In this document: positions 25,281 to 33,826 of the stretch, piece after piece | How positions within the stretch are numbered: position 1 is the first letter of the stretch | Layout: the number at the start of each line of letters is the position of its first letter | Source of the DNA: Cupriavidus sp. IDO | GTDB taxonomy: Bacteria > Pseudomonadota > Gammaproteobacteria > Burkholderiales > Burkholderiaceae | Assembly: GCF_000812465.1 (NCBI RefSeq) | Contig: NZ_JWMA01000081.1 | Location: 45,142-109,141 of the forward strand | Reading direction: 5' to 3' | Length of the DNA stretch: 64,000 bases | The notes under the pieces: model-generated | Seen by the model: the letters and a program-made list of their open reading frames with translations, nothing else | Database searches by the model: none | Told to the model about the DNA's origin: nothing | Made by a program: the position numbers and the translations under genes

Positions 25281-25322
25281 CTTGTTCTCTGTCAGGGGGA
25301 CGGGTGGTTTGGAGTCGCGCCG

Positions 25323-26843
25323 TCAGCGCACTTTCGGCAATGTAAGGTGCGCATCGGCGTACTGCTTGCGCAATTCCGGCTTGGAGATCTTCCCCGCGGC
25401 GAGGCGGGGCAGCGGCTCGTCGCGGACCGCGACGTAGCGCACCACCTTATAGTCGCTAAGATGCTTGCAGCAGTGGGCGATCAGCGCCGGTATCTCGATG
25501 CCGCCCGGCGCGTAGATCGCGGCCATCGGCGTCTCGCCGAAGCGCTCGTCCTTCGCCGCGATCACCGCCACCTCGTCGACCCCTGGGAATTCCGAGATCA
25601 CCCGCTCCACCTCCGCCGCGGAGATGTTCATGCCGCCGGAAATGATGATGTCCTTGATGCGGTCGAGCATGGTCAGCAAGCCGTTCTCGTCCAGCACGCC
25701 CAGGTCGCCCGTGCGCAGCCAGCCATCGACCAGCACCTGCGCGGTGGCCTCCGGATCGCACCAGTAGCCGACCATGACCGCCGGTCCCTTGATGACGATC
25801 TCGCCCGGCACGCCAGGTGGACAGAAATTGCCGTCGGCGTCGATCGTGGCGATGCGCGTCAGCGGCATGCCACGCCCGCATTTCTCCGGGAACTTGACTG
25901 CATCGGCAACGGGATTGATGGTGGCGCAGCCGCCGGCTTCGGTCTGGCCGTACATCTGCTGGAAGACCAGCCCCCGCTGCATCCACGCTTCCAGCAGTTG
26001 GCGGGAGACCCGGGCGCCGCCCGATTGCAACATGCGAATCGACGACAGGTCGGTCGAAGCGAAGGACTCGCACGCAACCATGCGCTCGAAGAACACCGGC
26101 ACGCCCATCAGGATCGTGATCCGGTCAGTCTCGATGCGCCGGAGCGCCTTGGCCGGGTCAAAGCTGTCCTCAAAGTAGGCAGTGCCGCCATACACCAGCA
26201 TTTCGGTCAGCACGTAGTAGCCCGCCGAGGTACACAGCGGACCGAACACCATCACGCGCGGGTGCTCGACCGCCCGCGCGGCTGCAAGCGCGAGGTCCGC
26301 GAAGCCGCCGAGCATGGTGCGGTGGCTATAAACCACGCCCTTCGGGTATCCCGTGGAACCGCTCGTGCCAATGATGACGACCGGCGTGTCGGGACCGATC
26401 GCCGGGTCGCGTGGCCGGCCCGATGGCGTCGCGTGACGAAAGCGGCTGATCTCGTCCAGCGGCAGGATGCCGATGCCTGGCGCCGTCTCGCCAATGGCGA
26501 CCGCATGTTCCGTCCGATCCTGGTCGTGGAAGATGAAGCGGGGCTCATAGCGGCCGACGACATGGCTCGCCTCGCTAAGCGTAAAGCGCGGGTTTACCGG
26601 CGCCAACAGGCCGCCCGCGCGCATTACCGCCTGCGACATCACGCACCATTCGAGACTGTTGGTGGCATAGATGCTGACCCGATCGCCGGCCTGCAGTCCG
26701 AGCCCGACCAGCCAGTCACACGTAGCGTCCGCCCAGGTGCCGAGTTCACCATACGTCACGCGGTCGTGGCTGGTGACAATCGCCAGTTCGTCCCGGCGTT
26801 CCGTCGCCCACCATTTGATGGCATCGATCAGCGTACCGTTCAT
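25323..26843 (-). CDS. AMP-dependent acyl-CoA ligase
   Basis: A 506-residue ANL enzyme. The phosphate loop IIGTSGSTGYPKGVVYSH is near 157-174, MYGQTEAGGC is the adenine motif, RTGDLGVLDENGLLTMLDRIKDIIISGG covers the catalytic Asp and hinge, and LAAGKISK carries the terminal Lys. All are intact. It shares whole phrases with the ligase at 628-2121 (for example KGVVYSHR, ISGGxNISAAEVE, YKVxRYxxxxDEPLPRLAxGK), so the two are paralogues that may accept related acids. It is second in the leftward GST-led operon. Confidence 0.93.
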   Translation of the reverse strand: MNGTLIDAIKWWATERRDELAIVTSHDRVTYGELGTWADATCDWLVGLGLQAGDRVSIYATNSLEWCVMSQAVMRAGGLLAPVNPRFTLSEASHVVGRYEPRFIFHDQDRTEHAVAIGETAPGIGILPLDEISRFRHATPSGRPRDPAIGPDTPVVIIGTSGSTGYPKGVVYSHRTMLGGFADLALAAARAVEHPRVMVFGPLCTSAGYYVLTEMLVYGGTAYFEDSFDPAKALRRIETDRITILMGVPVFFERMVACESFASTDLSSIRMLQSGGARVSRQLLEAWMQRGLVFQQMYGQTEAGGCATINPVADAVKFPEKCGRGMPLTRIATIDADGNFCPPGVPGEIVIKGPAVMVGYWCDPEATAQVLVDGWLRTGDLGVLDENGLLTMLDRIKDIIISGGMNISAAEVERVISEFPGVDEVAVIAAKDERFGETPMAAIYAPGGIEIPALIAHCCKHLSDYKVVRYVAVRDEPLPRLAAGKISKPELRKQYADAHLTLPKVR

Positions 26844-26900
26844 AAATCTCCTCTCAGGCCCCGGTTCACCAGGTGCTTTCTATTCAATTCCAGCGCAGGA

Positions 26901-27551
26901 TCAGGCGGATGCCGCCTCGGCCTGCCGGCTCGACCATGCCTTCTGCACCTGCTTCGCGGCCTTGAAGGCGGGACGCTCCTGCAGGCGCGCCCAGTATGAC
27001 AGCACCGGCGGCGGCAGGTGCGGTTGCAGGCCGACCAGCCGGCTCAACAGCAGCGCGTAGCCAACGCTGATGTCTGCCGCGGTGAAGCGGTCGGCCACCA
27101 GATAGTCATGCTGCTGCAACGCCGATTCCACGAGGGCGAGGCGGTTGAAGAAGAACTCCCGATAATCCGCCACGACAGCCGGCTGGCGCCTCTCCGGCGG
27201 CTCGAAGTATGCGTAGCGCATCAGCGTCGCCAGCGGCGTGGTGAGCGACGCCTCGCCGAAGTGCAGCCAGTTCAGCCACTGGCCATAGTCTGCATCGTCG
27301 CGCGCCACTGCCAGGCCACCCGACGGATAGCGGGTCGCCAGGTACTCCAGGATCGCCGCCGATTCGTTCAGCGTCGTCGCGCCATCCTGCAGGCAGGGAA
27401 CGGACCCAGTCGCATTCACCCGCAGGTACTCCGGCGCGTGGATCCGGGGCGGGAAATCCATGATCTTCGCCTCGTAGGGCAGCTTCATTTCCTCCAGCAG
27501 CCAGAGGCAGCGGAACGATCGCGCGTCGTTGCAGTGGTACAGGGTGATCAA
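26901..27551 (-). CDS. Glutathione S-transferase family protein
   Basis: A 216-residue GST. The N-terminal thioredoxin fold has ITLYHCNDARSFRCLWLLEEM with a Ser/Cys-type active site and the glutathione-binding GSVPCLQDGATTLNESAAILEYLA (cis-Pro and ES). The C-terminal helical domain includes YLVADRFTAADISVGYAL with the N-capping box. The start codon is TTG at 27551, supported by AAGGAG eight bases upstream. It opens a leftward operon (GST, ligase, hemerythrin, DUF2889) and faces the hydratase at 27803 across the promoter with site E. Bacterial catabolic GSTs act in dehalogenation, ring-fission isomerisation or ether cleavage; which applies is not visible. Confidence 0.9.
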   Translation of the reverse strand: MITLYHCNDARSFRCLWLLEEMKLPYEAKIMDFPPRIHAPEYLRVNATGSVPCLQDGATTLNESAAILEYLATRYPSGGLAVARDDADYGQWLNWLHFGEASLTTPLATLMRYAYFEPPERRQPAVVADYREFFFNRLALVESALQQHDYLVADRFTAADISVGYALLLSRLVGLQPHLPPPVLSYWARLQERPAFKAAKQVQKAWSSRQAEAASA

Positions 27552-27626
27552 GTTCGTGACTCCTTCTTTCTGGCGGATTTGCGGGGAAGTTCGACGGAAT
27601 TAGAGCACGGCGCCGCCGCCGGCCCG

Positions 27627-27644
27627 ATCGTCGAAAGCGACGAT
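27627..27644. promoter_or_regulatory. Cluster operator-like palindrome, site E
   Basis: ATCGTC-GAAAGC-GACGAT, perfect 6-base halves. Read on the minus strand the spacer is GCTTTC, matching the C/T-T-T-T/C-C spacer trend of sites A, C and D. It lies in the 251-base divergent region between the GST operon and the hydratase operon. Confidence 0.65.
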
Positions 27645-27802
27645 TGCCAGTGCCGAATGCACAAACCTAAGATGCCTCCACAACGCAAGTGGAGTGCCGC
27701 CGGCCGCTGCCCGTGAAGCGCATCCCGCGTCGCCTTTCCCCGAGGGGGCCCGCGCCGCCTGGCGCACCACATTGACATTGATCTTCCAGAAGCGAGGATT
27801 GT

Positions 27803-28621
27803 ATGGATCAGAACGAGATCCTGATAGACAAGAGCCGACCGGGCGTCGCGGTGCTGACGCTGAACCGCCCCGAACGCCTGAACGCACTCAGCCAGCAGAC
27901 AGTCCGCCGGCTTTCCAACGCACTCGACGAACTGTCCCGCGACGAGAAGGTCAGGGCAATCCTGCTTACCGGCGCGGGCCGTGGCTTCTGTGCCGGATGG
28001 GATCTCTCCAGCCCTCTGACCGACAGTTCCGGCGAGCCGATCGAGGCGCCGGCCTCAGTAACCGACTACTACCGCGGGCAGCAACTGTTCGCCGGCATGG
28101 TCCGCCGCCTGCGCGCAAGCCCCAAGGTCATCCTCGCCGCGATCAACGGCGCCGCCGTGGGTGCGGGCTTCGCGCTGACGCTGGCGGCCGACATCCGGCT
28201 GGCGTCCCGATCCGCCGCGTTCCATGTCGGCGCGGTGCGGATCGGGCTCACCGCCGGGGAATGCGGCATCAGCTATCACCTGCCCCGCCTCATCGGCGCT
28301 TCGCGCGCGTTCGAGATCATGCTGTCTGGTCGCCCCGTGCAGGCGAGCGAGGCGGTGCGCATTGGCCTGGTAACCGCCGCGGTCGATGACGACCAACTGC
28401 TGGAGCAAGCCCTGGAGACCGCCGCCCTCGTGCTGCGCAACAGCCCTTATTCGACCCATCACACCAAGCAGCTCATGTGGGCCAACCTGGAAGCCGGCAG
28501 CCTCGATGCGGCGCTGGAAGTGGAGAACCACGCCCAGGTGCTGGCCCTGATGACCGAAGACTTCCACGAAGCGTCCCGCGCCTTCGCCGAGAAGCGAACG
28601 CCGGCATTTACCGGCCGGTAA
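27803..28621 (+). CDS. Enoyl-CoA hydratase/isomerase
   Basis: A 272-residue crotonase. GFCAGWDLSSP near 65-75 and AAINGAAVGAGFALTLAADIRLA near 112-134 form the oxyanion hole; VRIGLTAGECGISYHLPRLIGASRA carries a Glu in the second catalytic position. Normal length. It opens a rightward operon of seven genes: hydratase, aldehyde dehydrogenase, MDR oxidoreductase, EthD, SDR, and two acyl-CoA dehydrogenases. Likely acts on an enoyl-CoA formed by those dehydrogenases. Confidence 0.92.
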   Translation: MDQNEILIDKSRPGVAVLTLNRPERLNALSQQTVRRLSNALDELSRDEKVRAILLTGAGRGFCAGWDLSSPLTDSSGEPIEAPASVTDYYRGQQLFAGMVRRLRASPKVILAAINGAAVGAGFALTLAADIRLASRSAAFHVGAVRIGLTAGECGISYHLPRLIGASRAFEIMLSGRPVQASEAVRIGLVTAAVDDDQLLEQALETAALVLRNSPYSTHHTKQLMWANLEAGSLDAALEVENHAQVLALMTEDFHEASRAFAEKRTPAFTGR

Positions 28622-28667
28622 GGCCGCCCCTCTGAACCGATCAGCCCGACTCGATGGAGACGCAAGC

Positions 28668-30092
28668 ATGGACTTCTTTTCCGATTACACCCTCACCATT
28701 GGCGGCAAGGCACGCGCGACGGCGCGCAGCCTTGACGTGAAGAACCCCGCGACCGGTCAGCCGTTCGCGGCCGCGCCGGCCGCCTCGGCACAGGATCTCG
28801 ACGACGCCGTCGCCGCCGCACAGGCTGCGCTACCGGCCTGGAAGGCGTTGCCGATCGCGGAACGCCGGAACGTCATCAACGCGGCGGCCAACGCGATCAA
28901 GGCGCACGCCGACGATCTGGCGCGCCTCTTCACGCTGGAACAGGGCCGCCCGCTGGAGGCCGCCCGTCAGGAAATCCTGTTCGGCTCGTTCTGGCTGAAG
29001 GCCGTGGCGAAGCTAGACCTGCCGGTCGAAGTGGTCGAGGACACGCCTGCGCGGCGCGTAGAAATCCACCACGAACCGCTCGGCGTAGTCTGCGCGATCG
29101 TGCCGTGGAATTTCCCCTTCCTGCTGGCCACGTGGAAGATCGGCCCGGCCTTGCTCGCCGGCAACACGATGGTGATGAAGCCGTCGCCCTTCACGCCGCT
29201 GCTAGCGCTCAAGCTCGCCGAGCTGTGGCGTGAAATCCTCCCGCCCGGCGTCTTCAACGTCCTCTCCGGCGACGACGAACTCGGCCCACTGATGACCGCC
29301 CATCCGGGCTTCGCGAAGATCTCGTTCACGGGTTCGACGGCCACCGGCAAGCGGGTGATGGAAGCCGCCGCGCGCGACCTGAAGAGCATCACGCTGGAAC
29401 TGGGCGGCAACGACGTGGCGATCATCATGCCGGACGTCGACATCGACCAGGTCGCCCGGGAAATCTTCCACGGCGCCTTCTACAACAGCGCGCAGGTGTG
29501 CGTGGCCACCAAGCGCCTGTACATCCACGACGATATCTACGACGCCCTGCGCGACCGGCTGCACGCACTGGCACTGGAAGCGAGAGTCGACGACGGCATG
29601 AAGCCGGGCACCCACTACGGCCCCGTCCAGAACGAACCGCTCCATCGCCGCCTCCTGGGCCTGATCGACGAAGCCCGCGCCGAGGGCCTGACGCTGCTCA
29701 CCGGCCGCGAGACGCCCGACAACGGCGGCTACTTCGTCCCGCTTACGCTGGTGGACAACCCGCCCGAGCATGCGCGCGTCGTGGCCGAGGAGGCATTCGG
29801 CCCGGTCCTGCCGCTGCTCCGGTTCACGGACGTGGAAGACGTGATCCGCCGCGCGAACGACAGCAACTACGGCCTGGCCGGCGCCATCTGGTCGAAGAAC
29901 GTCGACAACGCGGTAGCGATTGCGAAGCGCCTCGAAACCGGCACGGTCTGGATCAACCAGAACTTGCAGAACGCGCCGCACATCCCGTTCGCGGGGCAGA
30001 AGGAGTCCGGCATTGGCGTGGAAAACGGCATGGAGGGGCTGAAGTCGTTCACCCAGATCAAGTCCATTTTCATTCCCAAGGCACAGGCCTGA
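28668..30092 (+). CDS. NAD(P)-dependent aldehyde dehydrogenase
   Basis: A 474-residue ALDH that oxidises an aldehyde to the acid. VCAIVPWNFPFLLATWKIGPALLAGNTMVMKPS is the cofactor-binding region, FTGSTATGKRVM the Rossmann turn, LELGGND carries the general-base Glu and NSAQVCVATKR the nucleophilic Cys. FGPVLPLLRF follows near the C-terminus. Everything is intact. In a pathway that removes side chains by retro-aldol steps or oxidises a terminal alcohol, such an enzyme would convert the released or terminal aldehyde; the adjacent MDR enzyme starts 57 bases later. Confidence 0.93.
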   Translation: MDFFSDYTLTIGGKARATARSLDVKNPATGQPFAAAPAASAQDLDDAVAAAQAALPAWKALPIAERRNVINAAANAIKAHADDLARLFTLEQGRPLEAARQEILFGSFWLKAVAKLDLPVEVVEDTPARRVEIHHEPLGVVCAIVPWNFPFLLATWKIGPALLAGNTMVMKPSPFTPLLALKLAELWREILPPGVFNVLSGDDELGPLMTAHPGFAKISFTGSTATGKRVMEAAARDLKSITLELGGNDVAIIMPDVDIDQVAREIFHGAFYNSAQVCVATKRLYIHDDIYDALRDRLHALALEARVDDGMKPGTHYGPVQNEPLHRRLLGLIDEARAEGLTLLTGRETPDNGGYFVPLTLVDNPPEHARVVAEEAFGPVLPLLRFTDVEDVIRRANDSNYGLAGAIWSKNVDNAVAIAKRLETGTVWINQNLQNAPHIPFAGQKESGIGVENGMEGLKSFTQIKSIFIPKAQA

Positions 30093-30148
30093 GGGAGTGT
30101 GCCGCAAGGATCGACGCCGGCTGCCCGGCAGCCGGCCAAGGAGAAGCA

Positions 30149-31192
30149 ATGAGTGTGCAAGAGCCCGCGCTGCGCTGGCAACTGAAGCGCCGTCCGAAGG
30201 GCGCCATCGAACCGGAAGACCTGGAACTCGTCGCGTACCGGCCGGCACCGTTGGCCAATGAGCAGATCGAGGTCCGCAACATCTACCTCTCACTCGACCC
30301 CACGCAGCGGATCTGGATGAGCGACCGGGAGCAGTATCTGCCGCCCATCGAAGTGGGCAGCGCGATGCGCGGCACGACGGTTGGCGTGGTCACGGACTCC
30401 CGCTCCGGGCGCTTCAAGGCCGGCGATCTCGTGCAGTTGGGGCTAGCCGGCTGGGAAACACGCAGCGTCACCGATGCGCGCATGGCGCGGCCCGTCCTCA
30501 CGCTGCCGGGTGTGCCGCTGACCGCCACGCTGAGCGTGCTGGGCGCCACCGGCCTCACCGCCTGGTTCGGCATGACACGCGTGGGACAGGTCAAGGCCGG
30601 CGACATGGTCGTGGTCTCGGCCGCCGCCGGGGCGGTCGGCTCCGTTGCCGGCCAAATCGCGAAACTGCGCGGTGCACGCGTGATCGGCATCGCGGGCGGC
30701 AAGCAGAAATGCGACTGGCTGACCGGCGAACTCGGCTTCGATGGCGCCATCGACTACAAGCGCGAAGATGTCGGGGCAGCGCTCGACCGCCTTTGCCCCG
30801 ACGGCATCGACCTCGACTTCGAGAACGTGGGCGGCGCGATCATGGAAGCCGTCTACACGCGCATGAACACCTTTGGCCGCATGGTCCTGTGCGGCATGAT
30901 TTCCAGCTACGAAAAGGATGGCCCGGTGCCGGGACCGGCCGACTTCTCGCGCATCCTGATGCGGCGGCTGCGCATCGAGGGATTCGTCGTCGTGGATCAC
31001 ATCCCGAAGGCGAAAGAGGCGTTGACCGAGCTGGAGCCCTGGGTGGCCGGCGGTCAGATCCAATGGCGGGATCACGTCGTGCCGGGCATTGAAAACGCGC
31101 TGGAAGCGATGCAGATGCTGTTCTCCGGCAAGAATGACGGCAAGCTGCTGCTCGGCATCACGCAGGAGCCGGACGAGAGGGCCCGACCTTGA
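30149..31192 (+). CDS. MDR-superfamily NADP-dependent oxidoreductase (CurA/PTGR-like)
   Basis: A 347-residue zinc-free medium-chain dehydrogenase/reductase. The start at 30149 follows AAGGAGAAGCA. NIYLSLDPTQRIWM near 46-59 is the typical N-terminal block of the prostaglandin reductase/CurA group, MVVVSAAAGAVGSVAGQIAKLRGARVIGIAGG is the NADPH fold and LDFENVGGAIMEAVYTRMN follows. Members reduce the alpha-beta double bond of enones. Here it could saturate an unsaturated ketone or CoA intermediate. Its TGA overlaps the TTG start of the EthD gene. Confidence 0.9.
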   Translation: MSVQEPALRWQLKRRPKGAIEPEDLELVAYRPAPLANEQIEVRNIYLSLDPTQRIWMSDREQYLPPIEVGSAMRGTTVGVVTDSRSGRFKAGDLVQLGLAGWETRSVTDARMARPVLTLPGVPLTATLSVLGATGLTAWFGMTRVGQVKAGDMVVVSAAAGAVGSVAGQIAKLRGARVIGIAGGKQKCDWLTGELGFDGAIDYKREDVGAALDRLCPDGIDLDFENVGGAIMEAVYTRMNTFGRMVLCGMISSYEKDGPVPGPADFSRILMRRLRIEGFVVVDHIPKAKEALTELEPWVAGGQIQWRDHVVPGIENALEAMQMLFSGKNDGKLLLGITQEPDERARP

Positions 31193-31572
31193 TCAAGATC
31201 GTCTTCTGCCTCCGGCGGCTCCCGTCCCTGAGCCGGGCGGAATTCCAGGCCTACTGGCGTGACATGCATGCGCCGCTCGTCGCGGAACATGCGCCGACAC
31301 TCGGCATCGAGCGCTACGTCCAGTGCCACACCCTCGACGACGCCACCTTCGCCAGCTTCTCGCGCAGCCGTGGCGGCCATCCGCCGTTCGATGGCGTGGC
31401 CGAACTCTGGTTCTCCGAAGCTCCGTCATCCTTCATCGAAGAACGTCGGCGCGCCAGCCAGATCCTGCTAGATGACGAGCACCGCTTCATCGACCTGCCG
31501 GCCTCGCCGATCTTCTTCACGCGGGAACATGAAGTGCTGAAGGATTTCATCGACCTCCGCGCGCGGCGGTGA
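31189..31572 (+). CDS. EthD-domain protein
   Basis: A 127-residue ferredoxin-like alpha/beta barrel protein of the EthD family, seen in MIKIVFCLRRLPSLSRAEFQAYWRDMHAPLV and a second half ending with a FIDLPASPIFFTREH strand. It starts at TTG (31189), overlapping the stop of the upstream oxidoreductase in the string TTGA, so translation is probably coupled. EthD proteins are small dimers found in ether and hydrocarbon degradation clusters; some act as monooxygenase-like or cyclase-like enzymes but most have no proven reaction. Confidence 0.82.
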   Translation: MIKIVFCLRRLPSLSRAEFQAYWRDMHAPLVAEHAPTLGIERYVQCHTLDDATFASFSRSRGGHPPFDGVAELWFSEAPSSFIEERRRASQILLDDEHRFIDLPASPIFFTREHEVLKDFIDLRARR

Positions 31573-31620
31573 GCGTTGCGCGCCTGTTTGCCTGTGTGCC
31601 GACCGTGTCGGCACATTCCA

Positions 31621-31630
31621 CCCCCCCCCC
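31621..31630 (+). repeat. C10 homopolymer upstream of SDR
   Basis: Ten consecutive C residues, 15 bases before the SDR ATG. Runs of this length can change by slippage and could alter spacing between mRNA elements; no evidence of variation is available in one sequence. Confidence 0.5.
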
Positions 31631-31644
31631 AATCCCGACCCGAG

Positions 31645-32484
31645 ATGAACACACTCGCTGGAAAAGTCTTTGTGATTACCGGCGCCGGCCGCATGCGCGG
31701 CATCGGCCGCGCCACCGCCCTGCGTCTTGCGCGCGACGGCGCGGACGTTGTGGTAACTGCCCAGCGCCGCGATCCCGCGAGCTTTCCCGAACACGAGCGC
31801 GCGGCGCAATGGCGCGGGATCGAATCGCTCGCCGAGGAGATCAGAGGGCTGGGCCGCCGCAGCATGGCGATCGAATGTGACGTGACGCGCGGCGCCGACG
31901 TTGAATCCATGATCCGCGCGGCCGTGGAAGGCATGGGCCGCATCGACGGTGTGGTCAACAACGCCGGCGTCCCCAGCGGGGCGGGCGACATGCCGATCGT
32001 TGACCTCGATGAGGCCGAGTGGAAGCGCACGATGGCCGTCAATCTCGACGGTGTGTTCCTGGTATCGCAGGCCGTCGCGCGCGTGCTGATCCGCCAGGGC
32101 GAGGGCGGCGCGATCGTCAACCTGTCTTCCGTGGCCGGACGGATCGGCATGGCGAACTACGGCGCCTACAGCACCACCAAGTTCGGCGTGATCGGCCTGA
32201 CGCAGCAGATGGCGCAGGAACTGGCGCGGCACGACATCCGCGTCAATTGCATCTGCCCCGGGTTGACCGACACCGACATGCTGGACGGCACCTTCGGCCG
32301 CTCCGCTGCCCGCTCCGGCAAGGCATTCGACACGATCAAGAGCGGCAGCGTGCGGGGCGTCCCTATGCGGCGCCAGGGAATGCCCGACGAGCAGGCAGCG
32401 GCGATCGCGTTCCTGCTGAGCCCGGATGCGTCCTACATCACCGGCCAGGCCATGAACGTCGACGGCGGCATGCGCATGGACTGA
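31645..32484 (+). CDS. Short-chain dehydrogenase/reductase
   Basis: A 279-residue SDR. The start MNTLAGKVFVITGAG at 31645 follows a C10 run and a weak CGAG site; longer readings upstream are proline-rich and unlikely. The cofactor loop reads TGAGRMRGIGRA, two residues longer than the classic TGxxxGxG. NNAG, LSSVAGRIG and the catalytic pair in YSTTK are present, and the C-terminus ITGQAMNVDGGMRMD is typical. It probably oxidises a 3-hydroxyacyl-CoA or ring hydroxyl. Next gene is an acyl-CoA dehydrogenase after a 78-base gap with an inverted repeat. Confidence 0.92.
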   Translation: MNTLAGKVFVITGAGRMRGIGRATALRLARDGADVVVTAQRRDPASFPEHERAAQWRGIESLAEEIRGLGRRSMAIECDVTRGADVESMIRAAVEGMGRIDGVVNNAGVPSGAGDMPIVDLDEAEWKRTMAVNLDGVFLVSQAVARVLIRQGEGGAIVNLSSVAGRIGMANYGAYSTTKFGVIGLTQQMAQELARHDIRVNCICPGLTDTDMLDGTFGRSAARSGKAFDTIKSGSVRGVPMRRQGMPDEQAAAIAFLLSPDASYITGQAMNVDGGMRMD

Positions 32485-32493
32485 GTCATCGGG

Positions 32494-32530
32494 AGCGGTC
32501 GTTCCGTTCCCGGCAAATTTCACGACCGCT
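32494..32530 (+). repeat. Intergenic inverted repeat
   Basis: AGCGGTCGT and ACGACCGCT are perfect 9-base arms around 19 bases, between the SDR stop and the acyl-CoA dehydrogenase start. It may be an mRNA hairpin or a protein site. It does not match the six cluster palindromes. Confidence 0.45.
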
Positions 32531-32562
32531 ATGGTTGTAGCGGCCTTCACAGGAGATTGACC

Positions 32563-33786
32563 ATGGAACTTCGGTGGAGCGACGCCGAACTTGCCTTTCG
32601 CGATGAAGTCCGAGCCTTCATCCAGGCAAACCTGACCGACGAGCTGCGCGACGCGGGCCGCCACATGACGAGCGTCTATGTTGACCATCACGCCTCGATC
32701 ACCTGGCAGCGCAAGCTGTTTGAAAAGGGCTGGGGCGCCCCTTCCTGGCCCGTGGAGCACGGCGGGTGCGACTGGAGCGTCGCGCAGCGCTACCACTACA
32801 CCCGCGAGCGCCTAACAGCCGGTGCACCGCCGGCCCCGCTAGGCATCCACATGTGCGGCCCGGCGCTGATCCGCTACGGCACCGACGCACAGAAGGCGTT
32901 TTTCCTGCCGAAGATGCTCACCGGCGAGCACTACTGGTGCCAGGGCTACTCCGAGCCCAACTCCGGCTCCGACCTCGCCTCGCTCCAGATGCGCGCCGAG
33001 GACGACGGCGATGACTTCCTCTGCAACGGCTCCAAGATCTGGACGACCCACGCCAACGTGGCGAACTGGATGTTCTGCCTCGTCCGCACTGAGAAGTGCG
33101 AGCGTCCGCAGCGCGGCATCACGTTCCTGCTGATCGACATGGCGAGCCCGGGCATCACCGTGCGGCCCATCGTCGCGCCATCGGGCGAGCACATCCAGAA
33201 CCAGGTGTTCTTCGACAACGTGCGCGTGCCCAAGGCCAATGCCGTGGGGAAGATCGGCGATGGGTGGGCCGTTGCGAAATACTTGCTGGAGCATGAGCGG
33301 GGCGGCACCGCCTACGCGCCCGATCTCCAGGTCAGGCTGGACCGGATCGCCGCCTTCGCCGCGACGGTCCCGGGCCACGACACCTCCGCTCTCATCGACG
33401 ACCCGGCCTTCGCCCACAAGCTCGCCGCCGCGCGCATCCGCGTGAACGCGCTGGAGTTGTATGAATTCCGCGCCATGTCGGAGGCGGCGAACGGCGGTTC
33501 GCCCGGCCTCGCGGCATCGGTGATGAAAGTCGTCGGCACCGAACTGAGCCAGCACGTGACCGAGCTGGCGCTCGAAGCCGCGGGCGACTACGGCATCGCC
33601 TATCAACCCCAGGCCACCCGGCCCGGCGGCCCGGTGGTATTGCCGTTCGGCGCCGGGCCGCATGTGGGCCCGGCCTTTGCCGCCATTGCCCCGCTGCACT
33701 ACCTGAACGACCGGGCCGGGACGATCTACGCCGGCTCCAACGAGATCCAGCGGAACATCATCGCCAAGGCAGGGCTGGGCCTCTGA
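32563..33786 (+). CDS. Acyl-CoA dehydrogenase (1 of an adjacent pair)
   Basis: A 407-residue FAD flavoprotein forming an alpha-beta double bond in an acyl-CoA. The ATG at 32563 follows AGGAGATTGACC; a TTG six bases earlier is less likely. YWCQGYSEPNSGSDLAS near 126-142 and KIWTTHANVANWMFCLVRT near 159-177 are the FAD-contact motifs; the end reads TIYAGSNEIQRNIIAKAGLGL. The position that is Glu in medium-chain enzymes (YEG) is Ala here, so the base must lie elsewhere, as in other subfamilies. It is followed 40 bases later by a second, divergent dehydrogenase, as in the heteromeric FadE pairs of steroid catabolism. Confidence 0.92.
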   Translation: MELRWSDAELAFRDEVRAFIQANLTDELRDAGRHMTSVYVDHHASITWQRKLFEKGWGAPSWPVEHGGCDWSVAQRYHYTRERLTAGAPPAPLGIHMCGPALIRYGTDAQKAFFLPKMLTGEHYWCQGYSEPNSGSDLASLQMRAEDDGDDFLCNGSKIWTTHANVANWMFCLVRTEKCERPQRGITFLLIDMASPGITVRPIVAPSGEHIQNQVFFDNVRVPKANAVGKIGDGWAVAKYLLEHERGGTAYAPDLQVRLDRIAAFAATVPGHDTSALIDDPAFAHKLAAARIRVNALELYEFRAMSEAANGGSPGLAASVMKVVGTELSQHVTELALEAAGDYGIAYQPQATRPGGPVVLPFGAGPHVGPAFAAIAPLHYLNDRAGTIYAGSNEIQRNIIAKAGLGL

Positions 33787-33826
33787 TGACGCCCGGCATC
33801 GCACGCAACCGAGATCCGAGACACCC

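Noticed and set aside
24834..26999. 721-codon open frame opposite hemerythrin and the ligase
   Set aside because: Antisense shadow spanning two real genes; no motifs.
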